DNA of 62,138 nucleotides, from contig JASLWO010000061.1 of assembly GCA_030740795.1 (NCBI GenBank), positions 1 through 62,138 of the forward strand. Direction: 5' to 3'. The notes under the pieces were generated by a model. That model made no database searches. It saw only the letters and a program-made list of their open reading frames with translations, and had not been told where the DNA came from. How positions within the stretch are numbered: position 1 is the first letter of the stretch; every line of letters starts with the position of its first letter. This DNA comes from Acidimicrobiales bacterium. Its GTDB lineage: Bacteria > Actinomycetota > Acidimicrobiia > Acidimicrobiales > UBA8592. A program made the translations under genes and the position numbers. Shown here piece after piece: positions 26,420 to 35,295 of the stretch.

Positions 26420-26887
26420 ATGGATTTAAATGAAATAAGTGATCATCTTGAAATTGAAAAGCTTATGGTCAAATACGTAGATGCTATAGATGCAAAGGAT
26501 TGGGAATTACTTGATGAAGTTTTTACTGACGATGCCTTCCTTGACTACGAAAGTTCAGGCGGTCCGGATGGAAAAGGCGACTACCAAACTATAAAGAAAT
26601 GGCTACAAGACAACCTCGCTATGTTCCCTATGACGCAACACATGATTGGGAAATCTTCTATTGAATACCATGGGGATTCTGCCAACTGCAGAACAATTTT
26701 CTATAACCCAATGGGCGTCCCAGTAAATTCAGATGGAATCTTTGATGCGAATGGAGACAAACTCCATATCTTCGTGGTCGGAGGGTGGTATAACGACCTT
26801 TGTGTGAGAACTGCCGATGGATGGAAGATCAAGGAAAAGGTTGAAGACCAAGCATACATTCAAGGCTCCTTTCCCCCATTCCAATAG
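26420..26887 (+). CDS. NTF2-fold (SnoaL/ketosteroid isomerase-like) protein
   Basis: A 155-residue protein starting at ATG 26420, preceded by AGGAG (26411-26415), seven bases after the fadD stop. It begins MDLNEISDHLEIEKLMVKYVDAIDAKDWELLDEVFTDDA in overview: a helical start and conserved Tyr/Asp pattern of the SnoaL_4/nuclear-transport-factor-2 fold, followed by THMIGK and a beta-rich end. Members dehydrate or isomerise small polycyclic substrates (for example bile-acid 7alpha-dehydratase, ketosteroid isomerase). As a fadD partner here, a steroid- or acyl-CoA-directed dehydratase or isomerase is plausible. Confidence 0.7.
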   Translation: MDLNEISDHLEIEKLMVKYVDAIDAKDWELLDEVFTDDAFLDYESSGGPDGKGDYQTIKKWLQDNLAMFPMTQHMIGKSSIEYHGDSANCRTIFYNPMGVPVNSDGIFDANGDKLHIFVVGGWYNDLCVRTADGWKIKEKVEDQAYIQGSFPPFQ

Positions 26888-26898
26888 TGATGTAGTTC

Positions 26899-27489
26899 CT
26901 AATTTATGTGCTGGCTGAGCCACTCATACATAGCAATTCCACTTGCGACTCCTGCATTAATTGAACGTGTGGATCCATACTGGGTAATAGCCAGAATCTG
27001 AGTTGTTGCTTGGATCATTTCGTCACTAAGCCCAGGTCCTTCTTGCCCAAAAACAAGGACGCAGTCTTTGGGCAGAGCAGAGTTCTCTATAGGTACTGAC
27101 CCAGGGATATTATCAATTCCAATAATCGTGACTGCTTCAGCAACTGACCACTCAACGAACTCTTTGACAGATGCATGGTGGAACACATGTTGGTATCTAT
27201 CCGTCACCATTGCACCTCTTCGGTTCCATCTTCGTTTCCCTACAATGTGGACTGCCTTAGCCATGAACGCATTCGCATTACGGACAACTGTTCCTATATT
27301 GAAGTCGTGTTCCCAGTTCTCCACCGCTACATGAAATGAGTGCCGATACTGGTCTAAATCTGCGACTATTGCTTCTCTGTTCCAGTAACGGTATTTATCA
27401 ACGACATTTCTTGTATCACCATTTTCTAAAAGATCAACATCATACTGTGGACCTTCTGGCCATGGTTTTGGGTGAGGTCCAACTGTCAT
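26899..27489 (-). CDS. SPOUT-class RNA methyltransferase (TrmH family)
   Basis: A 196-residue SpoU/TrmH protein. Motif 1 is NIGTVVRNANAF, motif 2 is VLVFGQEGPGLS and motif 3 is SINAGVASGIAMYEWL, forming the AdoMet-binding trefoil knot. It 2'-O-methylates ribose in tRNA or rRNA; which site cannot be told. It has a short N-terminal extension without the L30e-like domain of rRNA-specific members. Housekeeping in an otherwise catabolic stretch; converges with the NTF2-fold gene with a gap of 11 bases. Confidence 0.85.
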   Translation of the reverse strand: MTVGPHPKPWPEGPQYDVDLLENGDTRNVVDKYRYWNREAIVADLDQYRHSFHVAVENWEHDFNIGTVVRNANAFMAKAVHIVGKRRWNRRGAMVTDRYQHVFHHASVKEFVEWSVAEAVTIIGIDNIPGSVPIENSALPKDCVLVFGQEGPGLSDEMIQATTQILAITQYGSTRSINAGVASGIAMYEWLSQHIN

Positions 27490-27558
27490 TTTTTCCTATG
27501 CAAAGTAAATGTTCAACGCTTATGAGGATAGTCTCAGAAGCCAAAAGAGTTGTGTTTG

Positions 27559-28242
27559 CTATGCGTTGGGGATTACCCCAAAAGCCATAACGCAATAGTG
27601 TAAGGCGGCAGCAGATACCACCATAAGGTGCCAAATTTCGTGATAGCCAAAGGCATCTGGCCAAGGGTCAGGTTTCCTTAGTCCAACGACAAATGCTCCC
27701 GTCGTATAGAGCGCTCCGCCGATTGCTAACAAAACCATCCATTTCAGATCCAGAAAATCCCACAATTGTGGTATAGCTACTACCAAGACCCACCCCATTG
27801 TGAGAAACAAGGCATTCATTAAACCGTATGGAGGGTCGAAGGGAAGGAAACGAAGTGTTGCTCCTACAGCGACTCCTACCCATGCTGTTATCAACAATGT
27901 TTTTTGCACCCATCCATCTACAGCAAGCATTCCAATGGGTGTATACCCGCCAGCTATACAAAGGTATATCCCGATGTGGTCAAGTCGCCTGAACCGCATC
28001 CAACCCCGATCCGAGAATTCGGTGCGGTGAAATAGGGCGCTAATACCTAACATTGATGAAGTCCCAAAAGCGAAGGTGAAAGCAGCAAATGAGGATTTCA
28101 CTGATGGGGCTGTAATGACGAGAATAAGCCCAACTGGAATAGACAGGAAGAAACAGTAACTATGGAGTATGCCCCGATATTTAGGACGATTAATTGCCCG
28201 GTCGCGTATGATTCGTAAGGATTCCGGGATTTGTTGATCCAT
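27559..28242 (-). CDS. Hemolysin III / adiponectin-receptor-like membrane protein
   Basis: A 227-residue protein with about seven transmembrane helices. SALFHRTEFSDRGW, RRLDHIGIYLCIAGGYTPIG and the C-terminal FGYHEIWHLMVVSAAALHY supply the Ser, Asp and His residues of the zinc-binding site in the HlyIII/PAQR (CREST) superfamily. Such proteins may be lipid-directed hydrolases. It overlaps the stop/start of the upstream LMW phosphatase by one base and ends the minus-strand transcript. Confidence 0.85.
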   Translation of the reverse strand: MDQQIPESLRIIRDRAINRPKYRGILHSYCFFLSIPVGLILVITAPSVKSSFAAFTFAFGTSSMLGISALFHRTEFSDRGWMRFRRLDHIGIYLCIAGGYTPIGMLAVDGWVQKTLLITAWVGVAVGATLRFLPFDPPYGLMNALFLTMGWVLVVAIPQLWDFLDLKWMVLLAIGGALYTTGAFVVGLRKPDPWPDAFGYHEIWHLMVVSAAALHYCVMAFGVIPNA

Positions 28243-28742
28243 TAGAGTCTCAATGCTAGTTGAGATACGTAACCGCTAATCTCTTCTGCACAAGTATTGA
28301 AAATTTCTTGATCACCACCTGCCGGATCAATTACCTCTTCCCACGGTGAGAAATTAGCTTTATTCAAACAGAGCTCCAGAATTCTTTCATTCAAGTTTCG
28401 CTCCCCCGACTGTAATTCTCTTGCTATACGTGGCAACGATCCGGTGATTTCTAGATAATCTGAATGGTGTCTTTCAAAATAGTCAATGTGTTCCTTCTCA
28501 AAGACGATAATCAGATCCGCCCACTCGCAATCCACTTTGTTTAACTGGCGGCTCCTATGTTTAGGATCTGATAGTCCCATGTCCGCTAATGCTGATCTTG
28601 TTCGTTGACTCATGGGAAGGTCAGGAATGGAAAGTGTCCCAGCTCCCTTAATCTCATGGTAAGTGGTTTGCGACTTCAGCATTGTCGCAGCCATAACTGA
28701 GCGTGCCGCGTTGCCAGTGCAGACAAAAAGTATGTTAGCCAT
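28242..28742 (-). CDS. Low-molecular-weight protein tyrosine phosphatase family
   Basis: A 166-residue protein beginning MANILFVCTGNAARSVMA; C-x5-R-S (CTGNAARS) is the phosphatase P-loop. The general-acid Asp of the usual DP pair corresponds to VIDPAGGD near residue 130. Arsenate reductases of this fold share the loop but use extra cysteines. A protein phosphatase or arsenate-type role cannot be separated by reading. ATG 28742 is chosen over TTG 28748, since it directly precedes the conserved strand; it overlaps the thioesterase stop by eight bases. Confidence 0.8.
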   Translation of the reverse strand: MANILFVCTGNAARSVMAATMLKSQTTYHEIKGAGTLSIPDLPMSQRTRSALADMGLSDPKHRSRQLNKVDCEWADLIIVFEKEHIDYFERHHSDYLEITGSLPRIARELQSGERNLNERILELCLNKANFSPWEEVIDPAGGDQEIFNTCAEEISGYVSQLALRL

Positions 28743-29361
28743 TGTCAACCGGCTCGCTTTTTTTGGGTCGCAGAAATAGCGCTTCTACCTCTGAACAAAC
28801 CCTGTTTCCATCAAGGCAATGTCCTTTCACCGTTATGCGGCGTCCCGATGATTTAACTATCCACCCTTGGAATCGCAGATCCTTATTTATGGGAGTAAAT
28901 GCTCGATATTTAATATTTAATTTTGCTGTGTATCCGGTTGCTCCAGAGTCTAGAGATTGTACAGCTCCTAATAGCTCATCAAATAGTCCCGCTGTGTAAC
29001 CTCCATGGACTGCGAGCGGTGGCCCCTGGTATAGGTCTGAAAGGTTGACACTGAACTCGTAACCGGGTTCTCCTCCCGGTCCAACGAAGTCGTCCCAGAC
29101 AAGTTCAGGGGAGAAAATATGCAGTTCTCCTTGGAATAGGGAACGACTTCGGTACGACCTTGACCGCGTTTCTCCATCATCGGAGTTTTTGCCCCACCAT
29201 CTAGAAACGTCTTTACCGCTCAAACTTTCCGTAGACTTTTCTATTGTTTCGGCCACATCGTTCAATTGATCAGCTTCTATATCAAGTTTGATAATTCGCT
29301 GTGCGAGTACGTGAACTGCTTTTCGTAATCGTGTAGCAGCGATGAAATGTTCCTGAGCCAT
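28735..29361 (-). CDS. Hotdog-fold thioesterase (PaaI/4HBT-like)
   Basis: A 208-residue protein whose C-terminal two-thirds form a hotdog domain. PPLAVHGGYTAGLFDELLG is the substrate helix with the His-Gly-Gly and Glu typical of the PaaI/4HBT family, followed by TGYTAKLNIKYRAFTPI and ITVKGHCLDGNRVCSEVEALFL. A helical N-terminal part of about 60 residues precedes it. It probably hydrolyses an acyl-CoA ester. Coupled by overlaps to the LLM enzyme upstream and the phosphatase downstream. Confidence 0.75.
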   Translation of the reverse strand: MAQEHFIAATRLRKAVHVLAQRIIKLDIEADQLNDVAETIEKSTESLSGKDVSRWWGKNSDDGETRSRSYRSRSLFQGELHIFSPELVWDDFVGPGGEPGYEFSVNLSDLYQGPPLAVHGGYTAGLFDELLGAVQSLDSGATGYTAKLNIKYRAFTPINKDLRFQGWIVKSSGRRITVKGHCLDGNRVCSEVEALFLRPKKSEPVDNG

Positions 29362-30236
29362 TATGAAATTCTCTTAGGAGCTAAGGCCTCAAATAGGTCC
29401 CAAGGAGGCAACTTATCAGGGTTTGGATTGTATGGAATCATTACAACCTGATCTGCTCCAGCATCAAGATGTTCATTTATACGTGATTTTATGACGTCTT
29501 CGTTACCCCAAGCAATTAGTGAATCTATTAAGTAATCTGACCCGCCATCAGTCAATTCGTTTTCAAATCCCCATACATTCCAGGCTCTCCGGTATGCCCC
29601 TAAAGGCATGTATATTGACAATGCTCGACGACCTATTGAACGTGCTTTATTTGGGTCTGAGCAAAGACAACACGGCAAAGTGACAGTTAGCAAGGGTTTC
29701 GTCCCGAGTATTTCACGCGCCATTGCGGTGTGGCGAGGTGGCATTAGGTATGTGTTAGCCCCATCGGCATATTTCTTTGCAACCGCAAGCATCTTTCTCC
29801 CATGTGCAGCGATATAGATCGGGGAGTTATCTTCCGGTTTGGGCATAGCTAGTCTCGCCGAACGAATATCTTCTATGTATTGACTCATCTTATCTATAGG
29901 GTTCTCCCACTGGTGCCCCCTCATTTCTGCCCCGACTGGGTGGGAAACCCCCAATCCGAGGTTAAATCGCCCCGGATAGATTTCGTTTAAAGTATGTGAG
30001 GCTTGTGCTTGCGCCATCGCATCTCGGGTATATATATTTGAGATTCCTGTCGTGACTCGTAGGCGCGAGCTGGCAGAGAGGATAAACGTTGTTAACGCCA
30101 CTTGTTCTCTGCCGAAGAAGTCCGGTATCCAAATTGATGAATATCCAAGGGTTTCTATTTTCCCAACGACGCTCTCTATCTCTTGAAGGCTGAGTTGGTC
30201 AGTTGATTGAAGAATGCCCGCAATTCCATTATCCAA
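29361..30236 (-). CDS. LLM-class (F420-type) oxidoreductase
   Basis: A 291-residue luciferase-like barrel: VVGKIETLGYSSIWIPDFFGREQ, LRVTTGISNIYTRDAMAQAQ, FNLGLGVSHP and IYIAAHGRKMLAVAKKYADGANTYL. The TGISNIYTRDA strand is the usual F420-type loop. Its stop overlaps the start of the thioesterase by one base. Located 82 bases below the acyl-CoA dehydrogenase 30319-31323 on the same strand, so it may belong to the sterol transcript that starts at ipdA. Confidence 0.8.
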   Translation of the reverse strand: MDNGIAGILQSTDQLSLQEIESVVGKIETLGYSSIWIPDFFGREQVALTTFILSASSRLRVTTGISNIYTRDAMAQAQASHTLNEIYPGRFNLGLGVSHPVGAEMRGHQWENPIDKMSQYIEDIRSARLAMPKPEDNSPIYIAAHGRKMLAVAKKYADGANTYLMPPRHTAMAREILGTKPLLTVTLPCCLCSDPNKARSIGRRALSIYMPLGAYRRAWNVWGFENELTDGGSDYLIDSLIAWGNEDVIKSRINEHLDAGADQVVMIPYNPNPDKLPPWDLFEALAPKRIS

Positions 30237-30318
30237 AATTAAGACCCCTTCAAACGTCTATGGCGAATCCTATAGTTATCGTAGATAAGAGTGTTGAGAA
30301 ATGGACTTGGCATAGTTC

Positions 30319-31323
30319 TCAAACCCCTAGGTTCTCCGCTATTTTGTTTCTTTGACTGTTCATATCTCCCCATGCAGCTGAAAGCGCCCAGCCTCTCTTC
30401 ATCCATAATTGAAGGTCGTATTCTATTGTGTAAGCGATTGCTCCGTGACATTGCAATGCGGTTCTGCAAGCATGATCTACAGCTTTTGAAGCTAAGTATT
30501 TTGCCATCGCTACGCTAGCTGCACGATCATCGTCTTCATTAGATATAGCCCAGGCTGCTCGGTGCACCATTGGTCTAGCGAATTCTATAGCTTTACCTGT
30601 ATCGGCTAAGTGGTGTTTTATTGCCTGATTGACCCCAACGGGTTTCCCGAATTGTTCTCTTTCTTTGACATAACTAATAGTTTCCTTAAGAAGGTGGCTG
30701 GCTATCCCAAGACATTGAGCAGCAGTCGCCGTAGCAGCACTTAACATTGTCTCTTCAAGTACCTGTTCTGATTTTGTGATTATGGTTCCATCTGCGGGTT
30801 CCCATTCAACCCTAAACAGTCGTCTGGTTTCATCAATAGATTTCTGAAATGTCAGTACTGTGTCTTTTCTAGGGAGAAAATGTATTTCATCCACGTTTTT
30901 CATGAGAAAGTAATCTGCGCTATCGGCATTCAAAACATAGAGGCTGCATAACCCAACAGAAATCCTCTGTTTCCCCGAAACAAAATCCGCGAGGAGGTCA
31001 TCTCCAATTTTGCCTTCACCATATTTTGAAAGGAAAGGAATTCCGATTGCTGTATGTTCGATAACGGTTTCGGGGCAAATAACGTTTCCGAGTTCTTCCA
31101 TAATCAACACGAGGTCTATGTCGGTCATCTCTAAACCTCCAACCCTTTCTGGACCGGTCATGCCTAGAACACCGATAGAAGCAAGATTCGCCCATACGCC
31201 AGAAATTGTTCCTTCTTCATTTCCAATCATTTGTCTTAATCTTGAAGCAGTGCATTCGGTTGTTAACATCTCTTTCGTGGCTTCGGCAAAAAGGATCTGG
31301 TTGTCATTAAATCTAAAATCCAT
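30319..31323 (-). CDS. Acyl-CoA dehydrogenase, short subunit (IpdE2/FadE33-like)
   Basis: A 334-residue acyl-CoA dehydrogenase. EREQFGKPVGVNQAIKHHLADT is the conserved substrate/FAD block, and YTIEYDLQLWMKR carries the Glu that can act as catalytic base in alternative-position members. Steroid degraders use alpha2beta2 dehydrogenases made from two different subunits; this short gene next to a 389-residue partner (31389-32558) fits such a pair, with IpdE1-IpdE2 or FadE31-FadE32 as the models. Expected role: desaturation of a steroid-derived ring or side-chain acyl-CoA with electrons passed to ETF. Confidence 0.8.
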   Translation of the reverse strand: MDFRFNDNQILFAEATKEMLTTECTASRLRQMIGNEEGTISGVWANLASIGVLGMTGPERVGGLEMTDIDLVLIMEELGNVICPETVIEHTAIGIPFLSKYGEGKIGDDLLADFVSGKQRISVGLCSLYVLNADSADYFLMKNVDEIHFLPRKDTVLTFQKSIDETRRLFRVEWEPADGTIITKSEQVLEETMLSAATATAAQCLGIASHLLKETISYVKEREQFGKPVGVNQAIKHHLADTGKAIEFARPMVHRAAWAISNEDDDRAASVAMAKYLASKAVDHACRTALQCHGAIAYTIEYDLQLWMKRGWALSAAWGDMNSQRNKIAENLGV

Positions 31324-31388
31324 GAGTTAAGACTCCTTAAGGAAAGAATTTGAAATTTCCAGAGATATTTTTTTTAAGATATTCACTA

Positions 31389-32558
31389 TCATTTTCTTGG
31401 TAATCCTAAAACTCGTTCGGCGACTATATTGCGTTGAATCTCATTTGTCCCTGCATAAATTGGTCCGGCTAAAGCAAACAAATACCCGCTCATCCAGTTC
31501 CCATCAGAGTGGGCATCTGGTGCCGCTGCTACCAGTTCACCCTTTTCGGCCAATAGTCGTAGAGCAGTTGCATGAATATCCACATCAAGTTCAGACCAAA
31601 AGATTTTCATGTAGCTCGCCTCAGCCCCCATTTTGGCCCCATGCATGAGAGCAGAAGCCTTGGAGAAAACTTGCCATCTATAGGCTTGTGCAGCAACATA
31701 TCCGTCAACGACTTGGTCGCGTAGCTCTGAAGAAATAAATCTACCTTCCTCCAGTAACCCTTTGTAGAGTCCTACTAGTTGATTAGCTGCAGCTAGAAAC
31801 CTTCCAGGAGCTCGGAGATTGAGACCTCTTTCGCTGCTTGCCGTAGCCATTGCTACATTCCAGCCAGCTCCTTCATCTCCGAGCCTGTGATCAACTTTTA
31901 CCAAGCAGTCATCGAAGAATAATTCGGCAAATGCGGGTTCGCCATCAAGGCGGGATACCGGTCTTCTTGTTAACCCTGGGGCATCGGCTGGTACAAGTAG
32001 ATAACTTAAACCCGCGTGCCTTTCGCTAGCAGGGTCAGTCCTGACTATGCAAAAAATCCAATCTGCCCACGCTCCCCTTGAGCACCATGTTTTTTGACCA
32101 TTAACTACGTAGTTATCTCCATCTCTGATAGCGGTTGTTGCAAGACTTGCTAAATCACTTCCAGTGTTGGGTTCTGACCAGCCTTGTGCCCAGATCTCAT
32201 CTCCCGATGCCATCAGCGGAAGAAATCTGTCCTTCTGTTCTTGTGTACCCCACTCAAACAAAGTGGGTCCTAAAAGAGTAATCCCATTTGTGTTGACTCT
32301 ACCTGGTGCCCCTGACAGGTAATATTCTTCTTCAAAAAGCAACCATTCGATTAAAGAGCATTGTCGCCCACCATATTTGGAAGGCCAATTAGGAACAGAC
32401 CATTTCGCCTCAAAAAGTAGTCTTTCCCAATTCCTATGTTGCTCAAACCCGATTTCTGTGTCCATGGGGAGCCATTTTTCTTTTGGCTTATTCTCCTCTA
32501 GCCATGTTCGTATCTCATCCCGAAAGGATTTCTCTTCATCTGTGAAACTTAAGTCCAT
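31389..32558 (-). CDS. Acyl-CoA dehydrogenase, long subunit (IpdE1/FadE30-like)
   Basis: A 389-residue dehydrogenase beginning MDLSFTDEEKSFRDEIRTWL. AQGWSEPNTGSDLASLATTA is the FAD-binding and substrate loop, and the C-terminal AGPIYAGTNEIQRNIVAERVLGLPRK has the family's FAD-contact and IQRNI signature. A mid-helix LNLRAPGRFL block is unusual. It is placed between its short partner and the IpdC-like gene, nine bases from the latter, so the two subunits probably form a heterotetramer used in sterol ring C/D catabolism. Whether FadE30 or FadE32 is the true counterpart cannot be settled by reading. Confidence 0.8.
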   Translation of the reverse strand: MDLSFTDEEKSFRDEIRTWLEENKPKEKWLPMDTEIGFEQHRNWERLLFEAKWSVPNWPSKYGGRQCSLIEWLLFEEEYYLSGAPGRVNTNGITLLGPTLFEWGTQEQKDRFLPLMASGDEIWAQGWSEPNTGSDLASLATTAIRDGDNYVVNGQKTWCSRGAWADWIFCIVRTDPASERHAGLSYLLVPADAPGLTRRPVSRLDGEPAFAELFFDDCLVKVDHRLGDEGAGWNVAMATASSERGLNLRAPGRFLAAANQLVGLYKGLLEEGRFISSELRDQVVDGYVAAQAYRWQVFSKASALMHGAKMGAEASYMKIFWSELDVDIHATALRLLAEKGELVAAAPDAHSDGNWMSGYLFALAGPIYAGTNEIQRNIVAERVLGLPRK

Positions 32559-32566
32559 TAGCTCGC

Positions 32567-33643
32567 CTATTCTATTTCCTCAGTTGACGACAAGTCCGAG
32601 AGGCATTGCGAAGCTTCTTTCATTATTTCTTCCACTATTTCCGAAACCGTCGGAGCAGATTCAATTACCCCTAACCCCACACCTGTAGGCATGATTCCTA
32701 TCTTATGATTTCCATCTACCATGGTTGCTTTTGTAAGCATCGGGGCATTCGCCGCTAGCGCTATTTGCGCCCAGGTCATATTCTGATTCTTTCTCATTGC
32801 TAAAGCTTCTTTGAACAAGTCTGAAAGGGGTGTACTAGTTGCTTGGCGGAATTTCAAAGCATTCGTCAATGCTCTTGGGAACTTGAGATACCGGTTTTTT
32901 TCTAAATTTTGGACCATCTCAGAATTAATAACCCTTTGTGGCACTCCATCAATTGATTTAGTGCGAATCGTGTCCGTAACCATTGCGTTAAAATATGCTT
33001 GCTTAATTTCTGCGGGTACATCGCTTTCACTTGAGAGCAGGAACCTAGTCCCCATAGCTATTCCTTGCGCTCCCCATGCTAAAGAGGCAACCAATCCGCG
33101 TCCATCTGTTATACCTCCTGCAGCAAATACTGGAATATCAATGGCTTTCGTCACTTGTGGTATCAGAACAGAGGTAGGGACTTCTCCCGTGTGGCCTCCT
33201 CCTTCCTGCCCTTGAGCGATCACAGCATCAACTCCCCACTCAGCAACTTTCTCTGCATGTCTTCTTGCAGCGATGGTTGGTATCGTGATAATTCCACTGT
33301 CTGAAAGTTTTTTAACCATTTCTGGTTTTGGGGCTTGGGCGAATGAAACTACATTTATTCCTGCTTTGATTGCCCAGTCCAGCCGTTCTTCTATATCGGG
33401 GCTATCAGTTCGTACGTTAATGCCGAACGGATTCCCAGTAAGTTCTTGGATCTCTCTGACAGATGACTTCATTTCGGCGAATGTTTGTGTAGCTGTTGCA
33501 AGAAAACCAATGGCACCTGTAGCGCTAGTTGCTGCCGTCAATTTGGCTGTTGACACCCAACCCATTCCTGTTTGAATAATTGGGTAGTCGATACCTAGCT
33601 TTTCACAAATTGGCGTACGGAGTTTCGGGTGGAAATCATTCAT
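32567..33643 (-). CDS. ipdC: IpdC-like FMN enzyme (nitronate monooxygenase fold)
   Basis: A 358-residue TIM-barrel flavoprotein: DYPIIQTGMGWVSTAKL, DAVIAQGQEGGGHTGE, IPVFAAGGITDGRGLVASLAWGAQGIAMGTRFLLS are the FMN phosphate and substrate motifs of the nitronate monooxygenase/2-nitropropane dioxygenase-like family. In mycobacteria and rhodococci, ipdC (Rv3553) is the family member directly beside ipdA and ipdB and acts on a HIP-derived CoA ester in ring C/D breakdown. Here it follows ipdB with an eight-base overlap, the same order as in Mycobacterium, which supports the assignment. Confidence 0.78.
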   Translation of the reverse strand: MNDFHPKLRTPICEKLGIDYPIIQTGMGWVSTAKLTAATSATGAIGFLATATQTFAEMKSSVREIQELTGNPFGINVRTDSPDIEERLDWAIKAGINVVSFAQAPKPEMVKKLSDSGIITIPTIAARRHAEKVAEWGVDAVIAQGQEGGGHTGEVPTSVLIPQVTKAIDIPVFAAGGITDGRGLVASLAWGAQGIAMGTRFLLSSESDVPAEIKQAYFNAMVTDTIRTKSIDGVPQRVINSEMVQNLEKNRYLKFPRALTNALKFRQATSTPLSDLFKEALAMRKNQNMTWAQIALAANAPMLTKATMVDGNHKIGIMPTGVGLGVIESAPTVSEIVEEIMKEASQCLSDLSSTEEIE

Positions 33644-34388
33644 CCTTTACCTCGTCGTACCTTAAGCCATTGGGATCAATGATTTTAATGATTTCCATTT
33701 CATTTTCAGAAGGGACTCGGCTCAGTTCAACGCTTTCGGGAATCACAATTTCAAAATCAGTGCTTTCTATCACTTCATCAACATCAACCCCTGGGTGCAC
33801 TGAACGGAGACGCATCTTACGATCAGGAGTTTCAAAATCGAAAACTCCCAGGTTGGAAATGACACGGTGAAGGTCATGGTATCTATTGCTCGGTTTCCCA
33901 ATATCTTTCATCCGGTCATAGCCTGGACCGGAGACCACATCTACTTTTTTGACGAAACTTCTTTTGGTATGGTTTGGTACCCAATAACTGGTCCGGTGGT
34001 TAATCAAATTACCTGGAGCCCCTCTTAACCCCAGTAATTGTGCCTTGGGTTGTTCAAACCCTCCAATAGCAGCAATATTTTGGTTCCCGAACTGATCTAT
34101 TTGCGTTGCCCCCATCATCACATGTCGCCTACCGGACCAGAGAATGTCAAAAACAGTCCTATACGGGGCATACGATTCAATCACTCTAGGCGCATCTGGG
34201 TCAGCGATTGGTAGTGTGTTTGCTGCCAATACTGAAACAGCGTCGGTCATTACTACATCTGGGGCAAAGGTAGCTTTCGCTAGTCGCCCACCAATGATCG
34301 GACTAATCCCGATTGGGTTGCAGAGAAGGTCGCTATCACCCCGAAAACATTCAGCTATTCCAGCGATACAAATATCAGCGCGTTTCAC
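33636..34388 (-). CDS. ipdB: IpdB, steroid ring C hydrolase beta subunit
   Basis: A 250-residue CoA-transferase-fold protein with a GTG start; length equals remembered Mycobacterium IpdB. VFDILWSGRRHVMMGATQIDQFGNQN, RGAPGNLINHRTSYWVPNHTKR and SNLGVFDFETPD closely follow the mycobacterial protein. With IpdA it forms a heteromer of the CoA-transferase fold that hydrolyses, instead of transferring CoA: it opens steroid ring C of the COCHEA-CoA intermediate. Its GTG overlaps the TGA of ipdA (GTGA, 34385-34388). Confidence 0.92.
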   Translation of the reverse strand: MKRADICIAGIAECFRGDSDLLCNPIGISPIIGGRLAKATFAPDVVMTDAVSVLAANTLPIADPDAPRVIESYAPYRTVFDILWSGRRHVMMGATQIDQFGNQNIAAIGGFEQPKAQLLGLRGAPGNLINHRTSYWVPNHTKRSFVKKVDVVSGPGYDRMKDIGKPSNRYHDLHRVISNLGVFDFETPDRKMRLRSVHPGVDVDEVIESTDFEIVIPESVELSRVPSENEMEIIKIIDPNGLRYDEVKDE

Positions 34389-35260
34389 TTTTCCTCCTCA
34401 CGAGAATCAACCATTTGTAAATACTTTTCATGTGAATCAAGATTCAGGTATCGAGACTTAAAGTTTTCCCAAAGTTCAGCATCTTTGGCTGTAGCAGCGT
34501 AAAGCTTTTGAAAGTCTTCATCTCTTCCATAGTCAGGGGGACATTCAGTGAAATGGGCTCCTCGTGGGGCCTCAACTACACCATTTACAAATATTCTCGG
34601 AATTCGTAGCGTATGGACGCTGCCTTCATCAAGTAAGTTCTCAGTGTCAACTATTTTTTCACAACTCATGTACGTCTTATTTGCAGCCATGGCAAAAAGA
34701 TCATCGAAAAACAAGTCCGGTCCTAAGAATTGCCCATTCCCACCTTGGTCTGCACGGTTCATATGGATCAGAGATACGTCAATATCAAATGCGGGTATTG
34801 CTACAAGGTTCTCGTACTCACCGGATTCATCCGGGTAAGGGGACTCTATTGTTTTTAGATCCGGATTCATTTTTAACATATCTGACCCTAAGCCTGCTCT
34901 AGTTGGGTAAAAGGGAACACGGTGCGCCGCAGCCAGCAATCCTAGATAGAAAGCACCTTCATCAAATTCTGTTGCTTCTATTTTTCCGGTCTGCCTAGCG
35001 ACCCTGAAATGAGGCTCGAGTGGAATTGAGTCCAATGAAACAAATCCATAGATAGCTTTCTTCAGTTGTCCGGTCGCTGAGAGAAGACCAATCTCCGGAC
35101 CGCCATAACTTACAACGGTTAAATCTTTAATTCCTGCACGGATAATTGCCAAAATTAACGACATGGGTTTACGGCGCGAACCCCATCCACCTACCCCGAT
35201 AGTCATGCCATCTTCTATCTCAGCAACCACTTCTTCTTCGGTTAGTATTTTATTTACCAC
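34385..35260 (-). CDS. ipdA: IpdA, steroid ring C hydrolase alpha subunit
   Basis: A 291-residue protein with a GTG start. GMTIGVGGWGSRRKPMSLILAI, DLTVVSYGGPEIGLL, YGFVSLDSIPLEP, EATEFDEGAFYLGLLAAA and VEAPRGAHFTECPPDYGRDE follow remembered Mycobacterium IpdA (Rv3551) along its entire length. The EFDEG block probably holds the catalytic Glu. It heads a minus-strand transcript ipdA-ipdB-ipdC-acyl-CoA dehydrogenases, and is divergent from the SDR 35381-36166 across a 120-base control region with an inverted repeat. This is the best marker here that the organism degrades steroid C/D rings. Ends in TGA. Confidence 0.93.
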   Translation of the reverse strand: MVNKILTEEEVVAEIEDGMTIGVGGWGSRRKPMSLILAIIRAGIKDLTVVSYGGPEIGLLSATGQLKKAIYGFVSLDSIPLEPHFRVARQTGKIEATEFDEGAFYLGLLAAAHRVPFYPTRAGLGSDMLKMNPDLKTIESPYPDESGEYENLVAIPAFDIDVSLIHMNRADQGGNGQFLGPDLFFDDLFAMAANKTYMSCEKIVDTENLLDEGSVHTLRIPRIFVNGVVEAPRGAHFTECPPDYGRDEDFQKLYAATAKDAELWENFKSRYLNLDSHEKYLQMVDSREEEK

Positions 35261-35295
35261 ACTGACTCACTTTTCTCTCATACCGTTCCAAGAGT

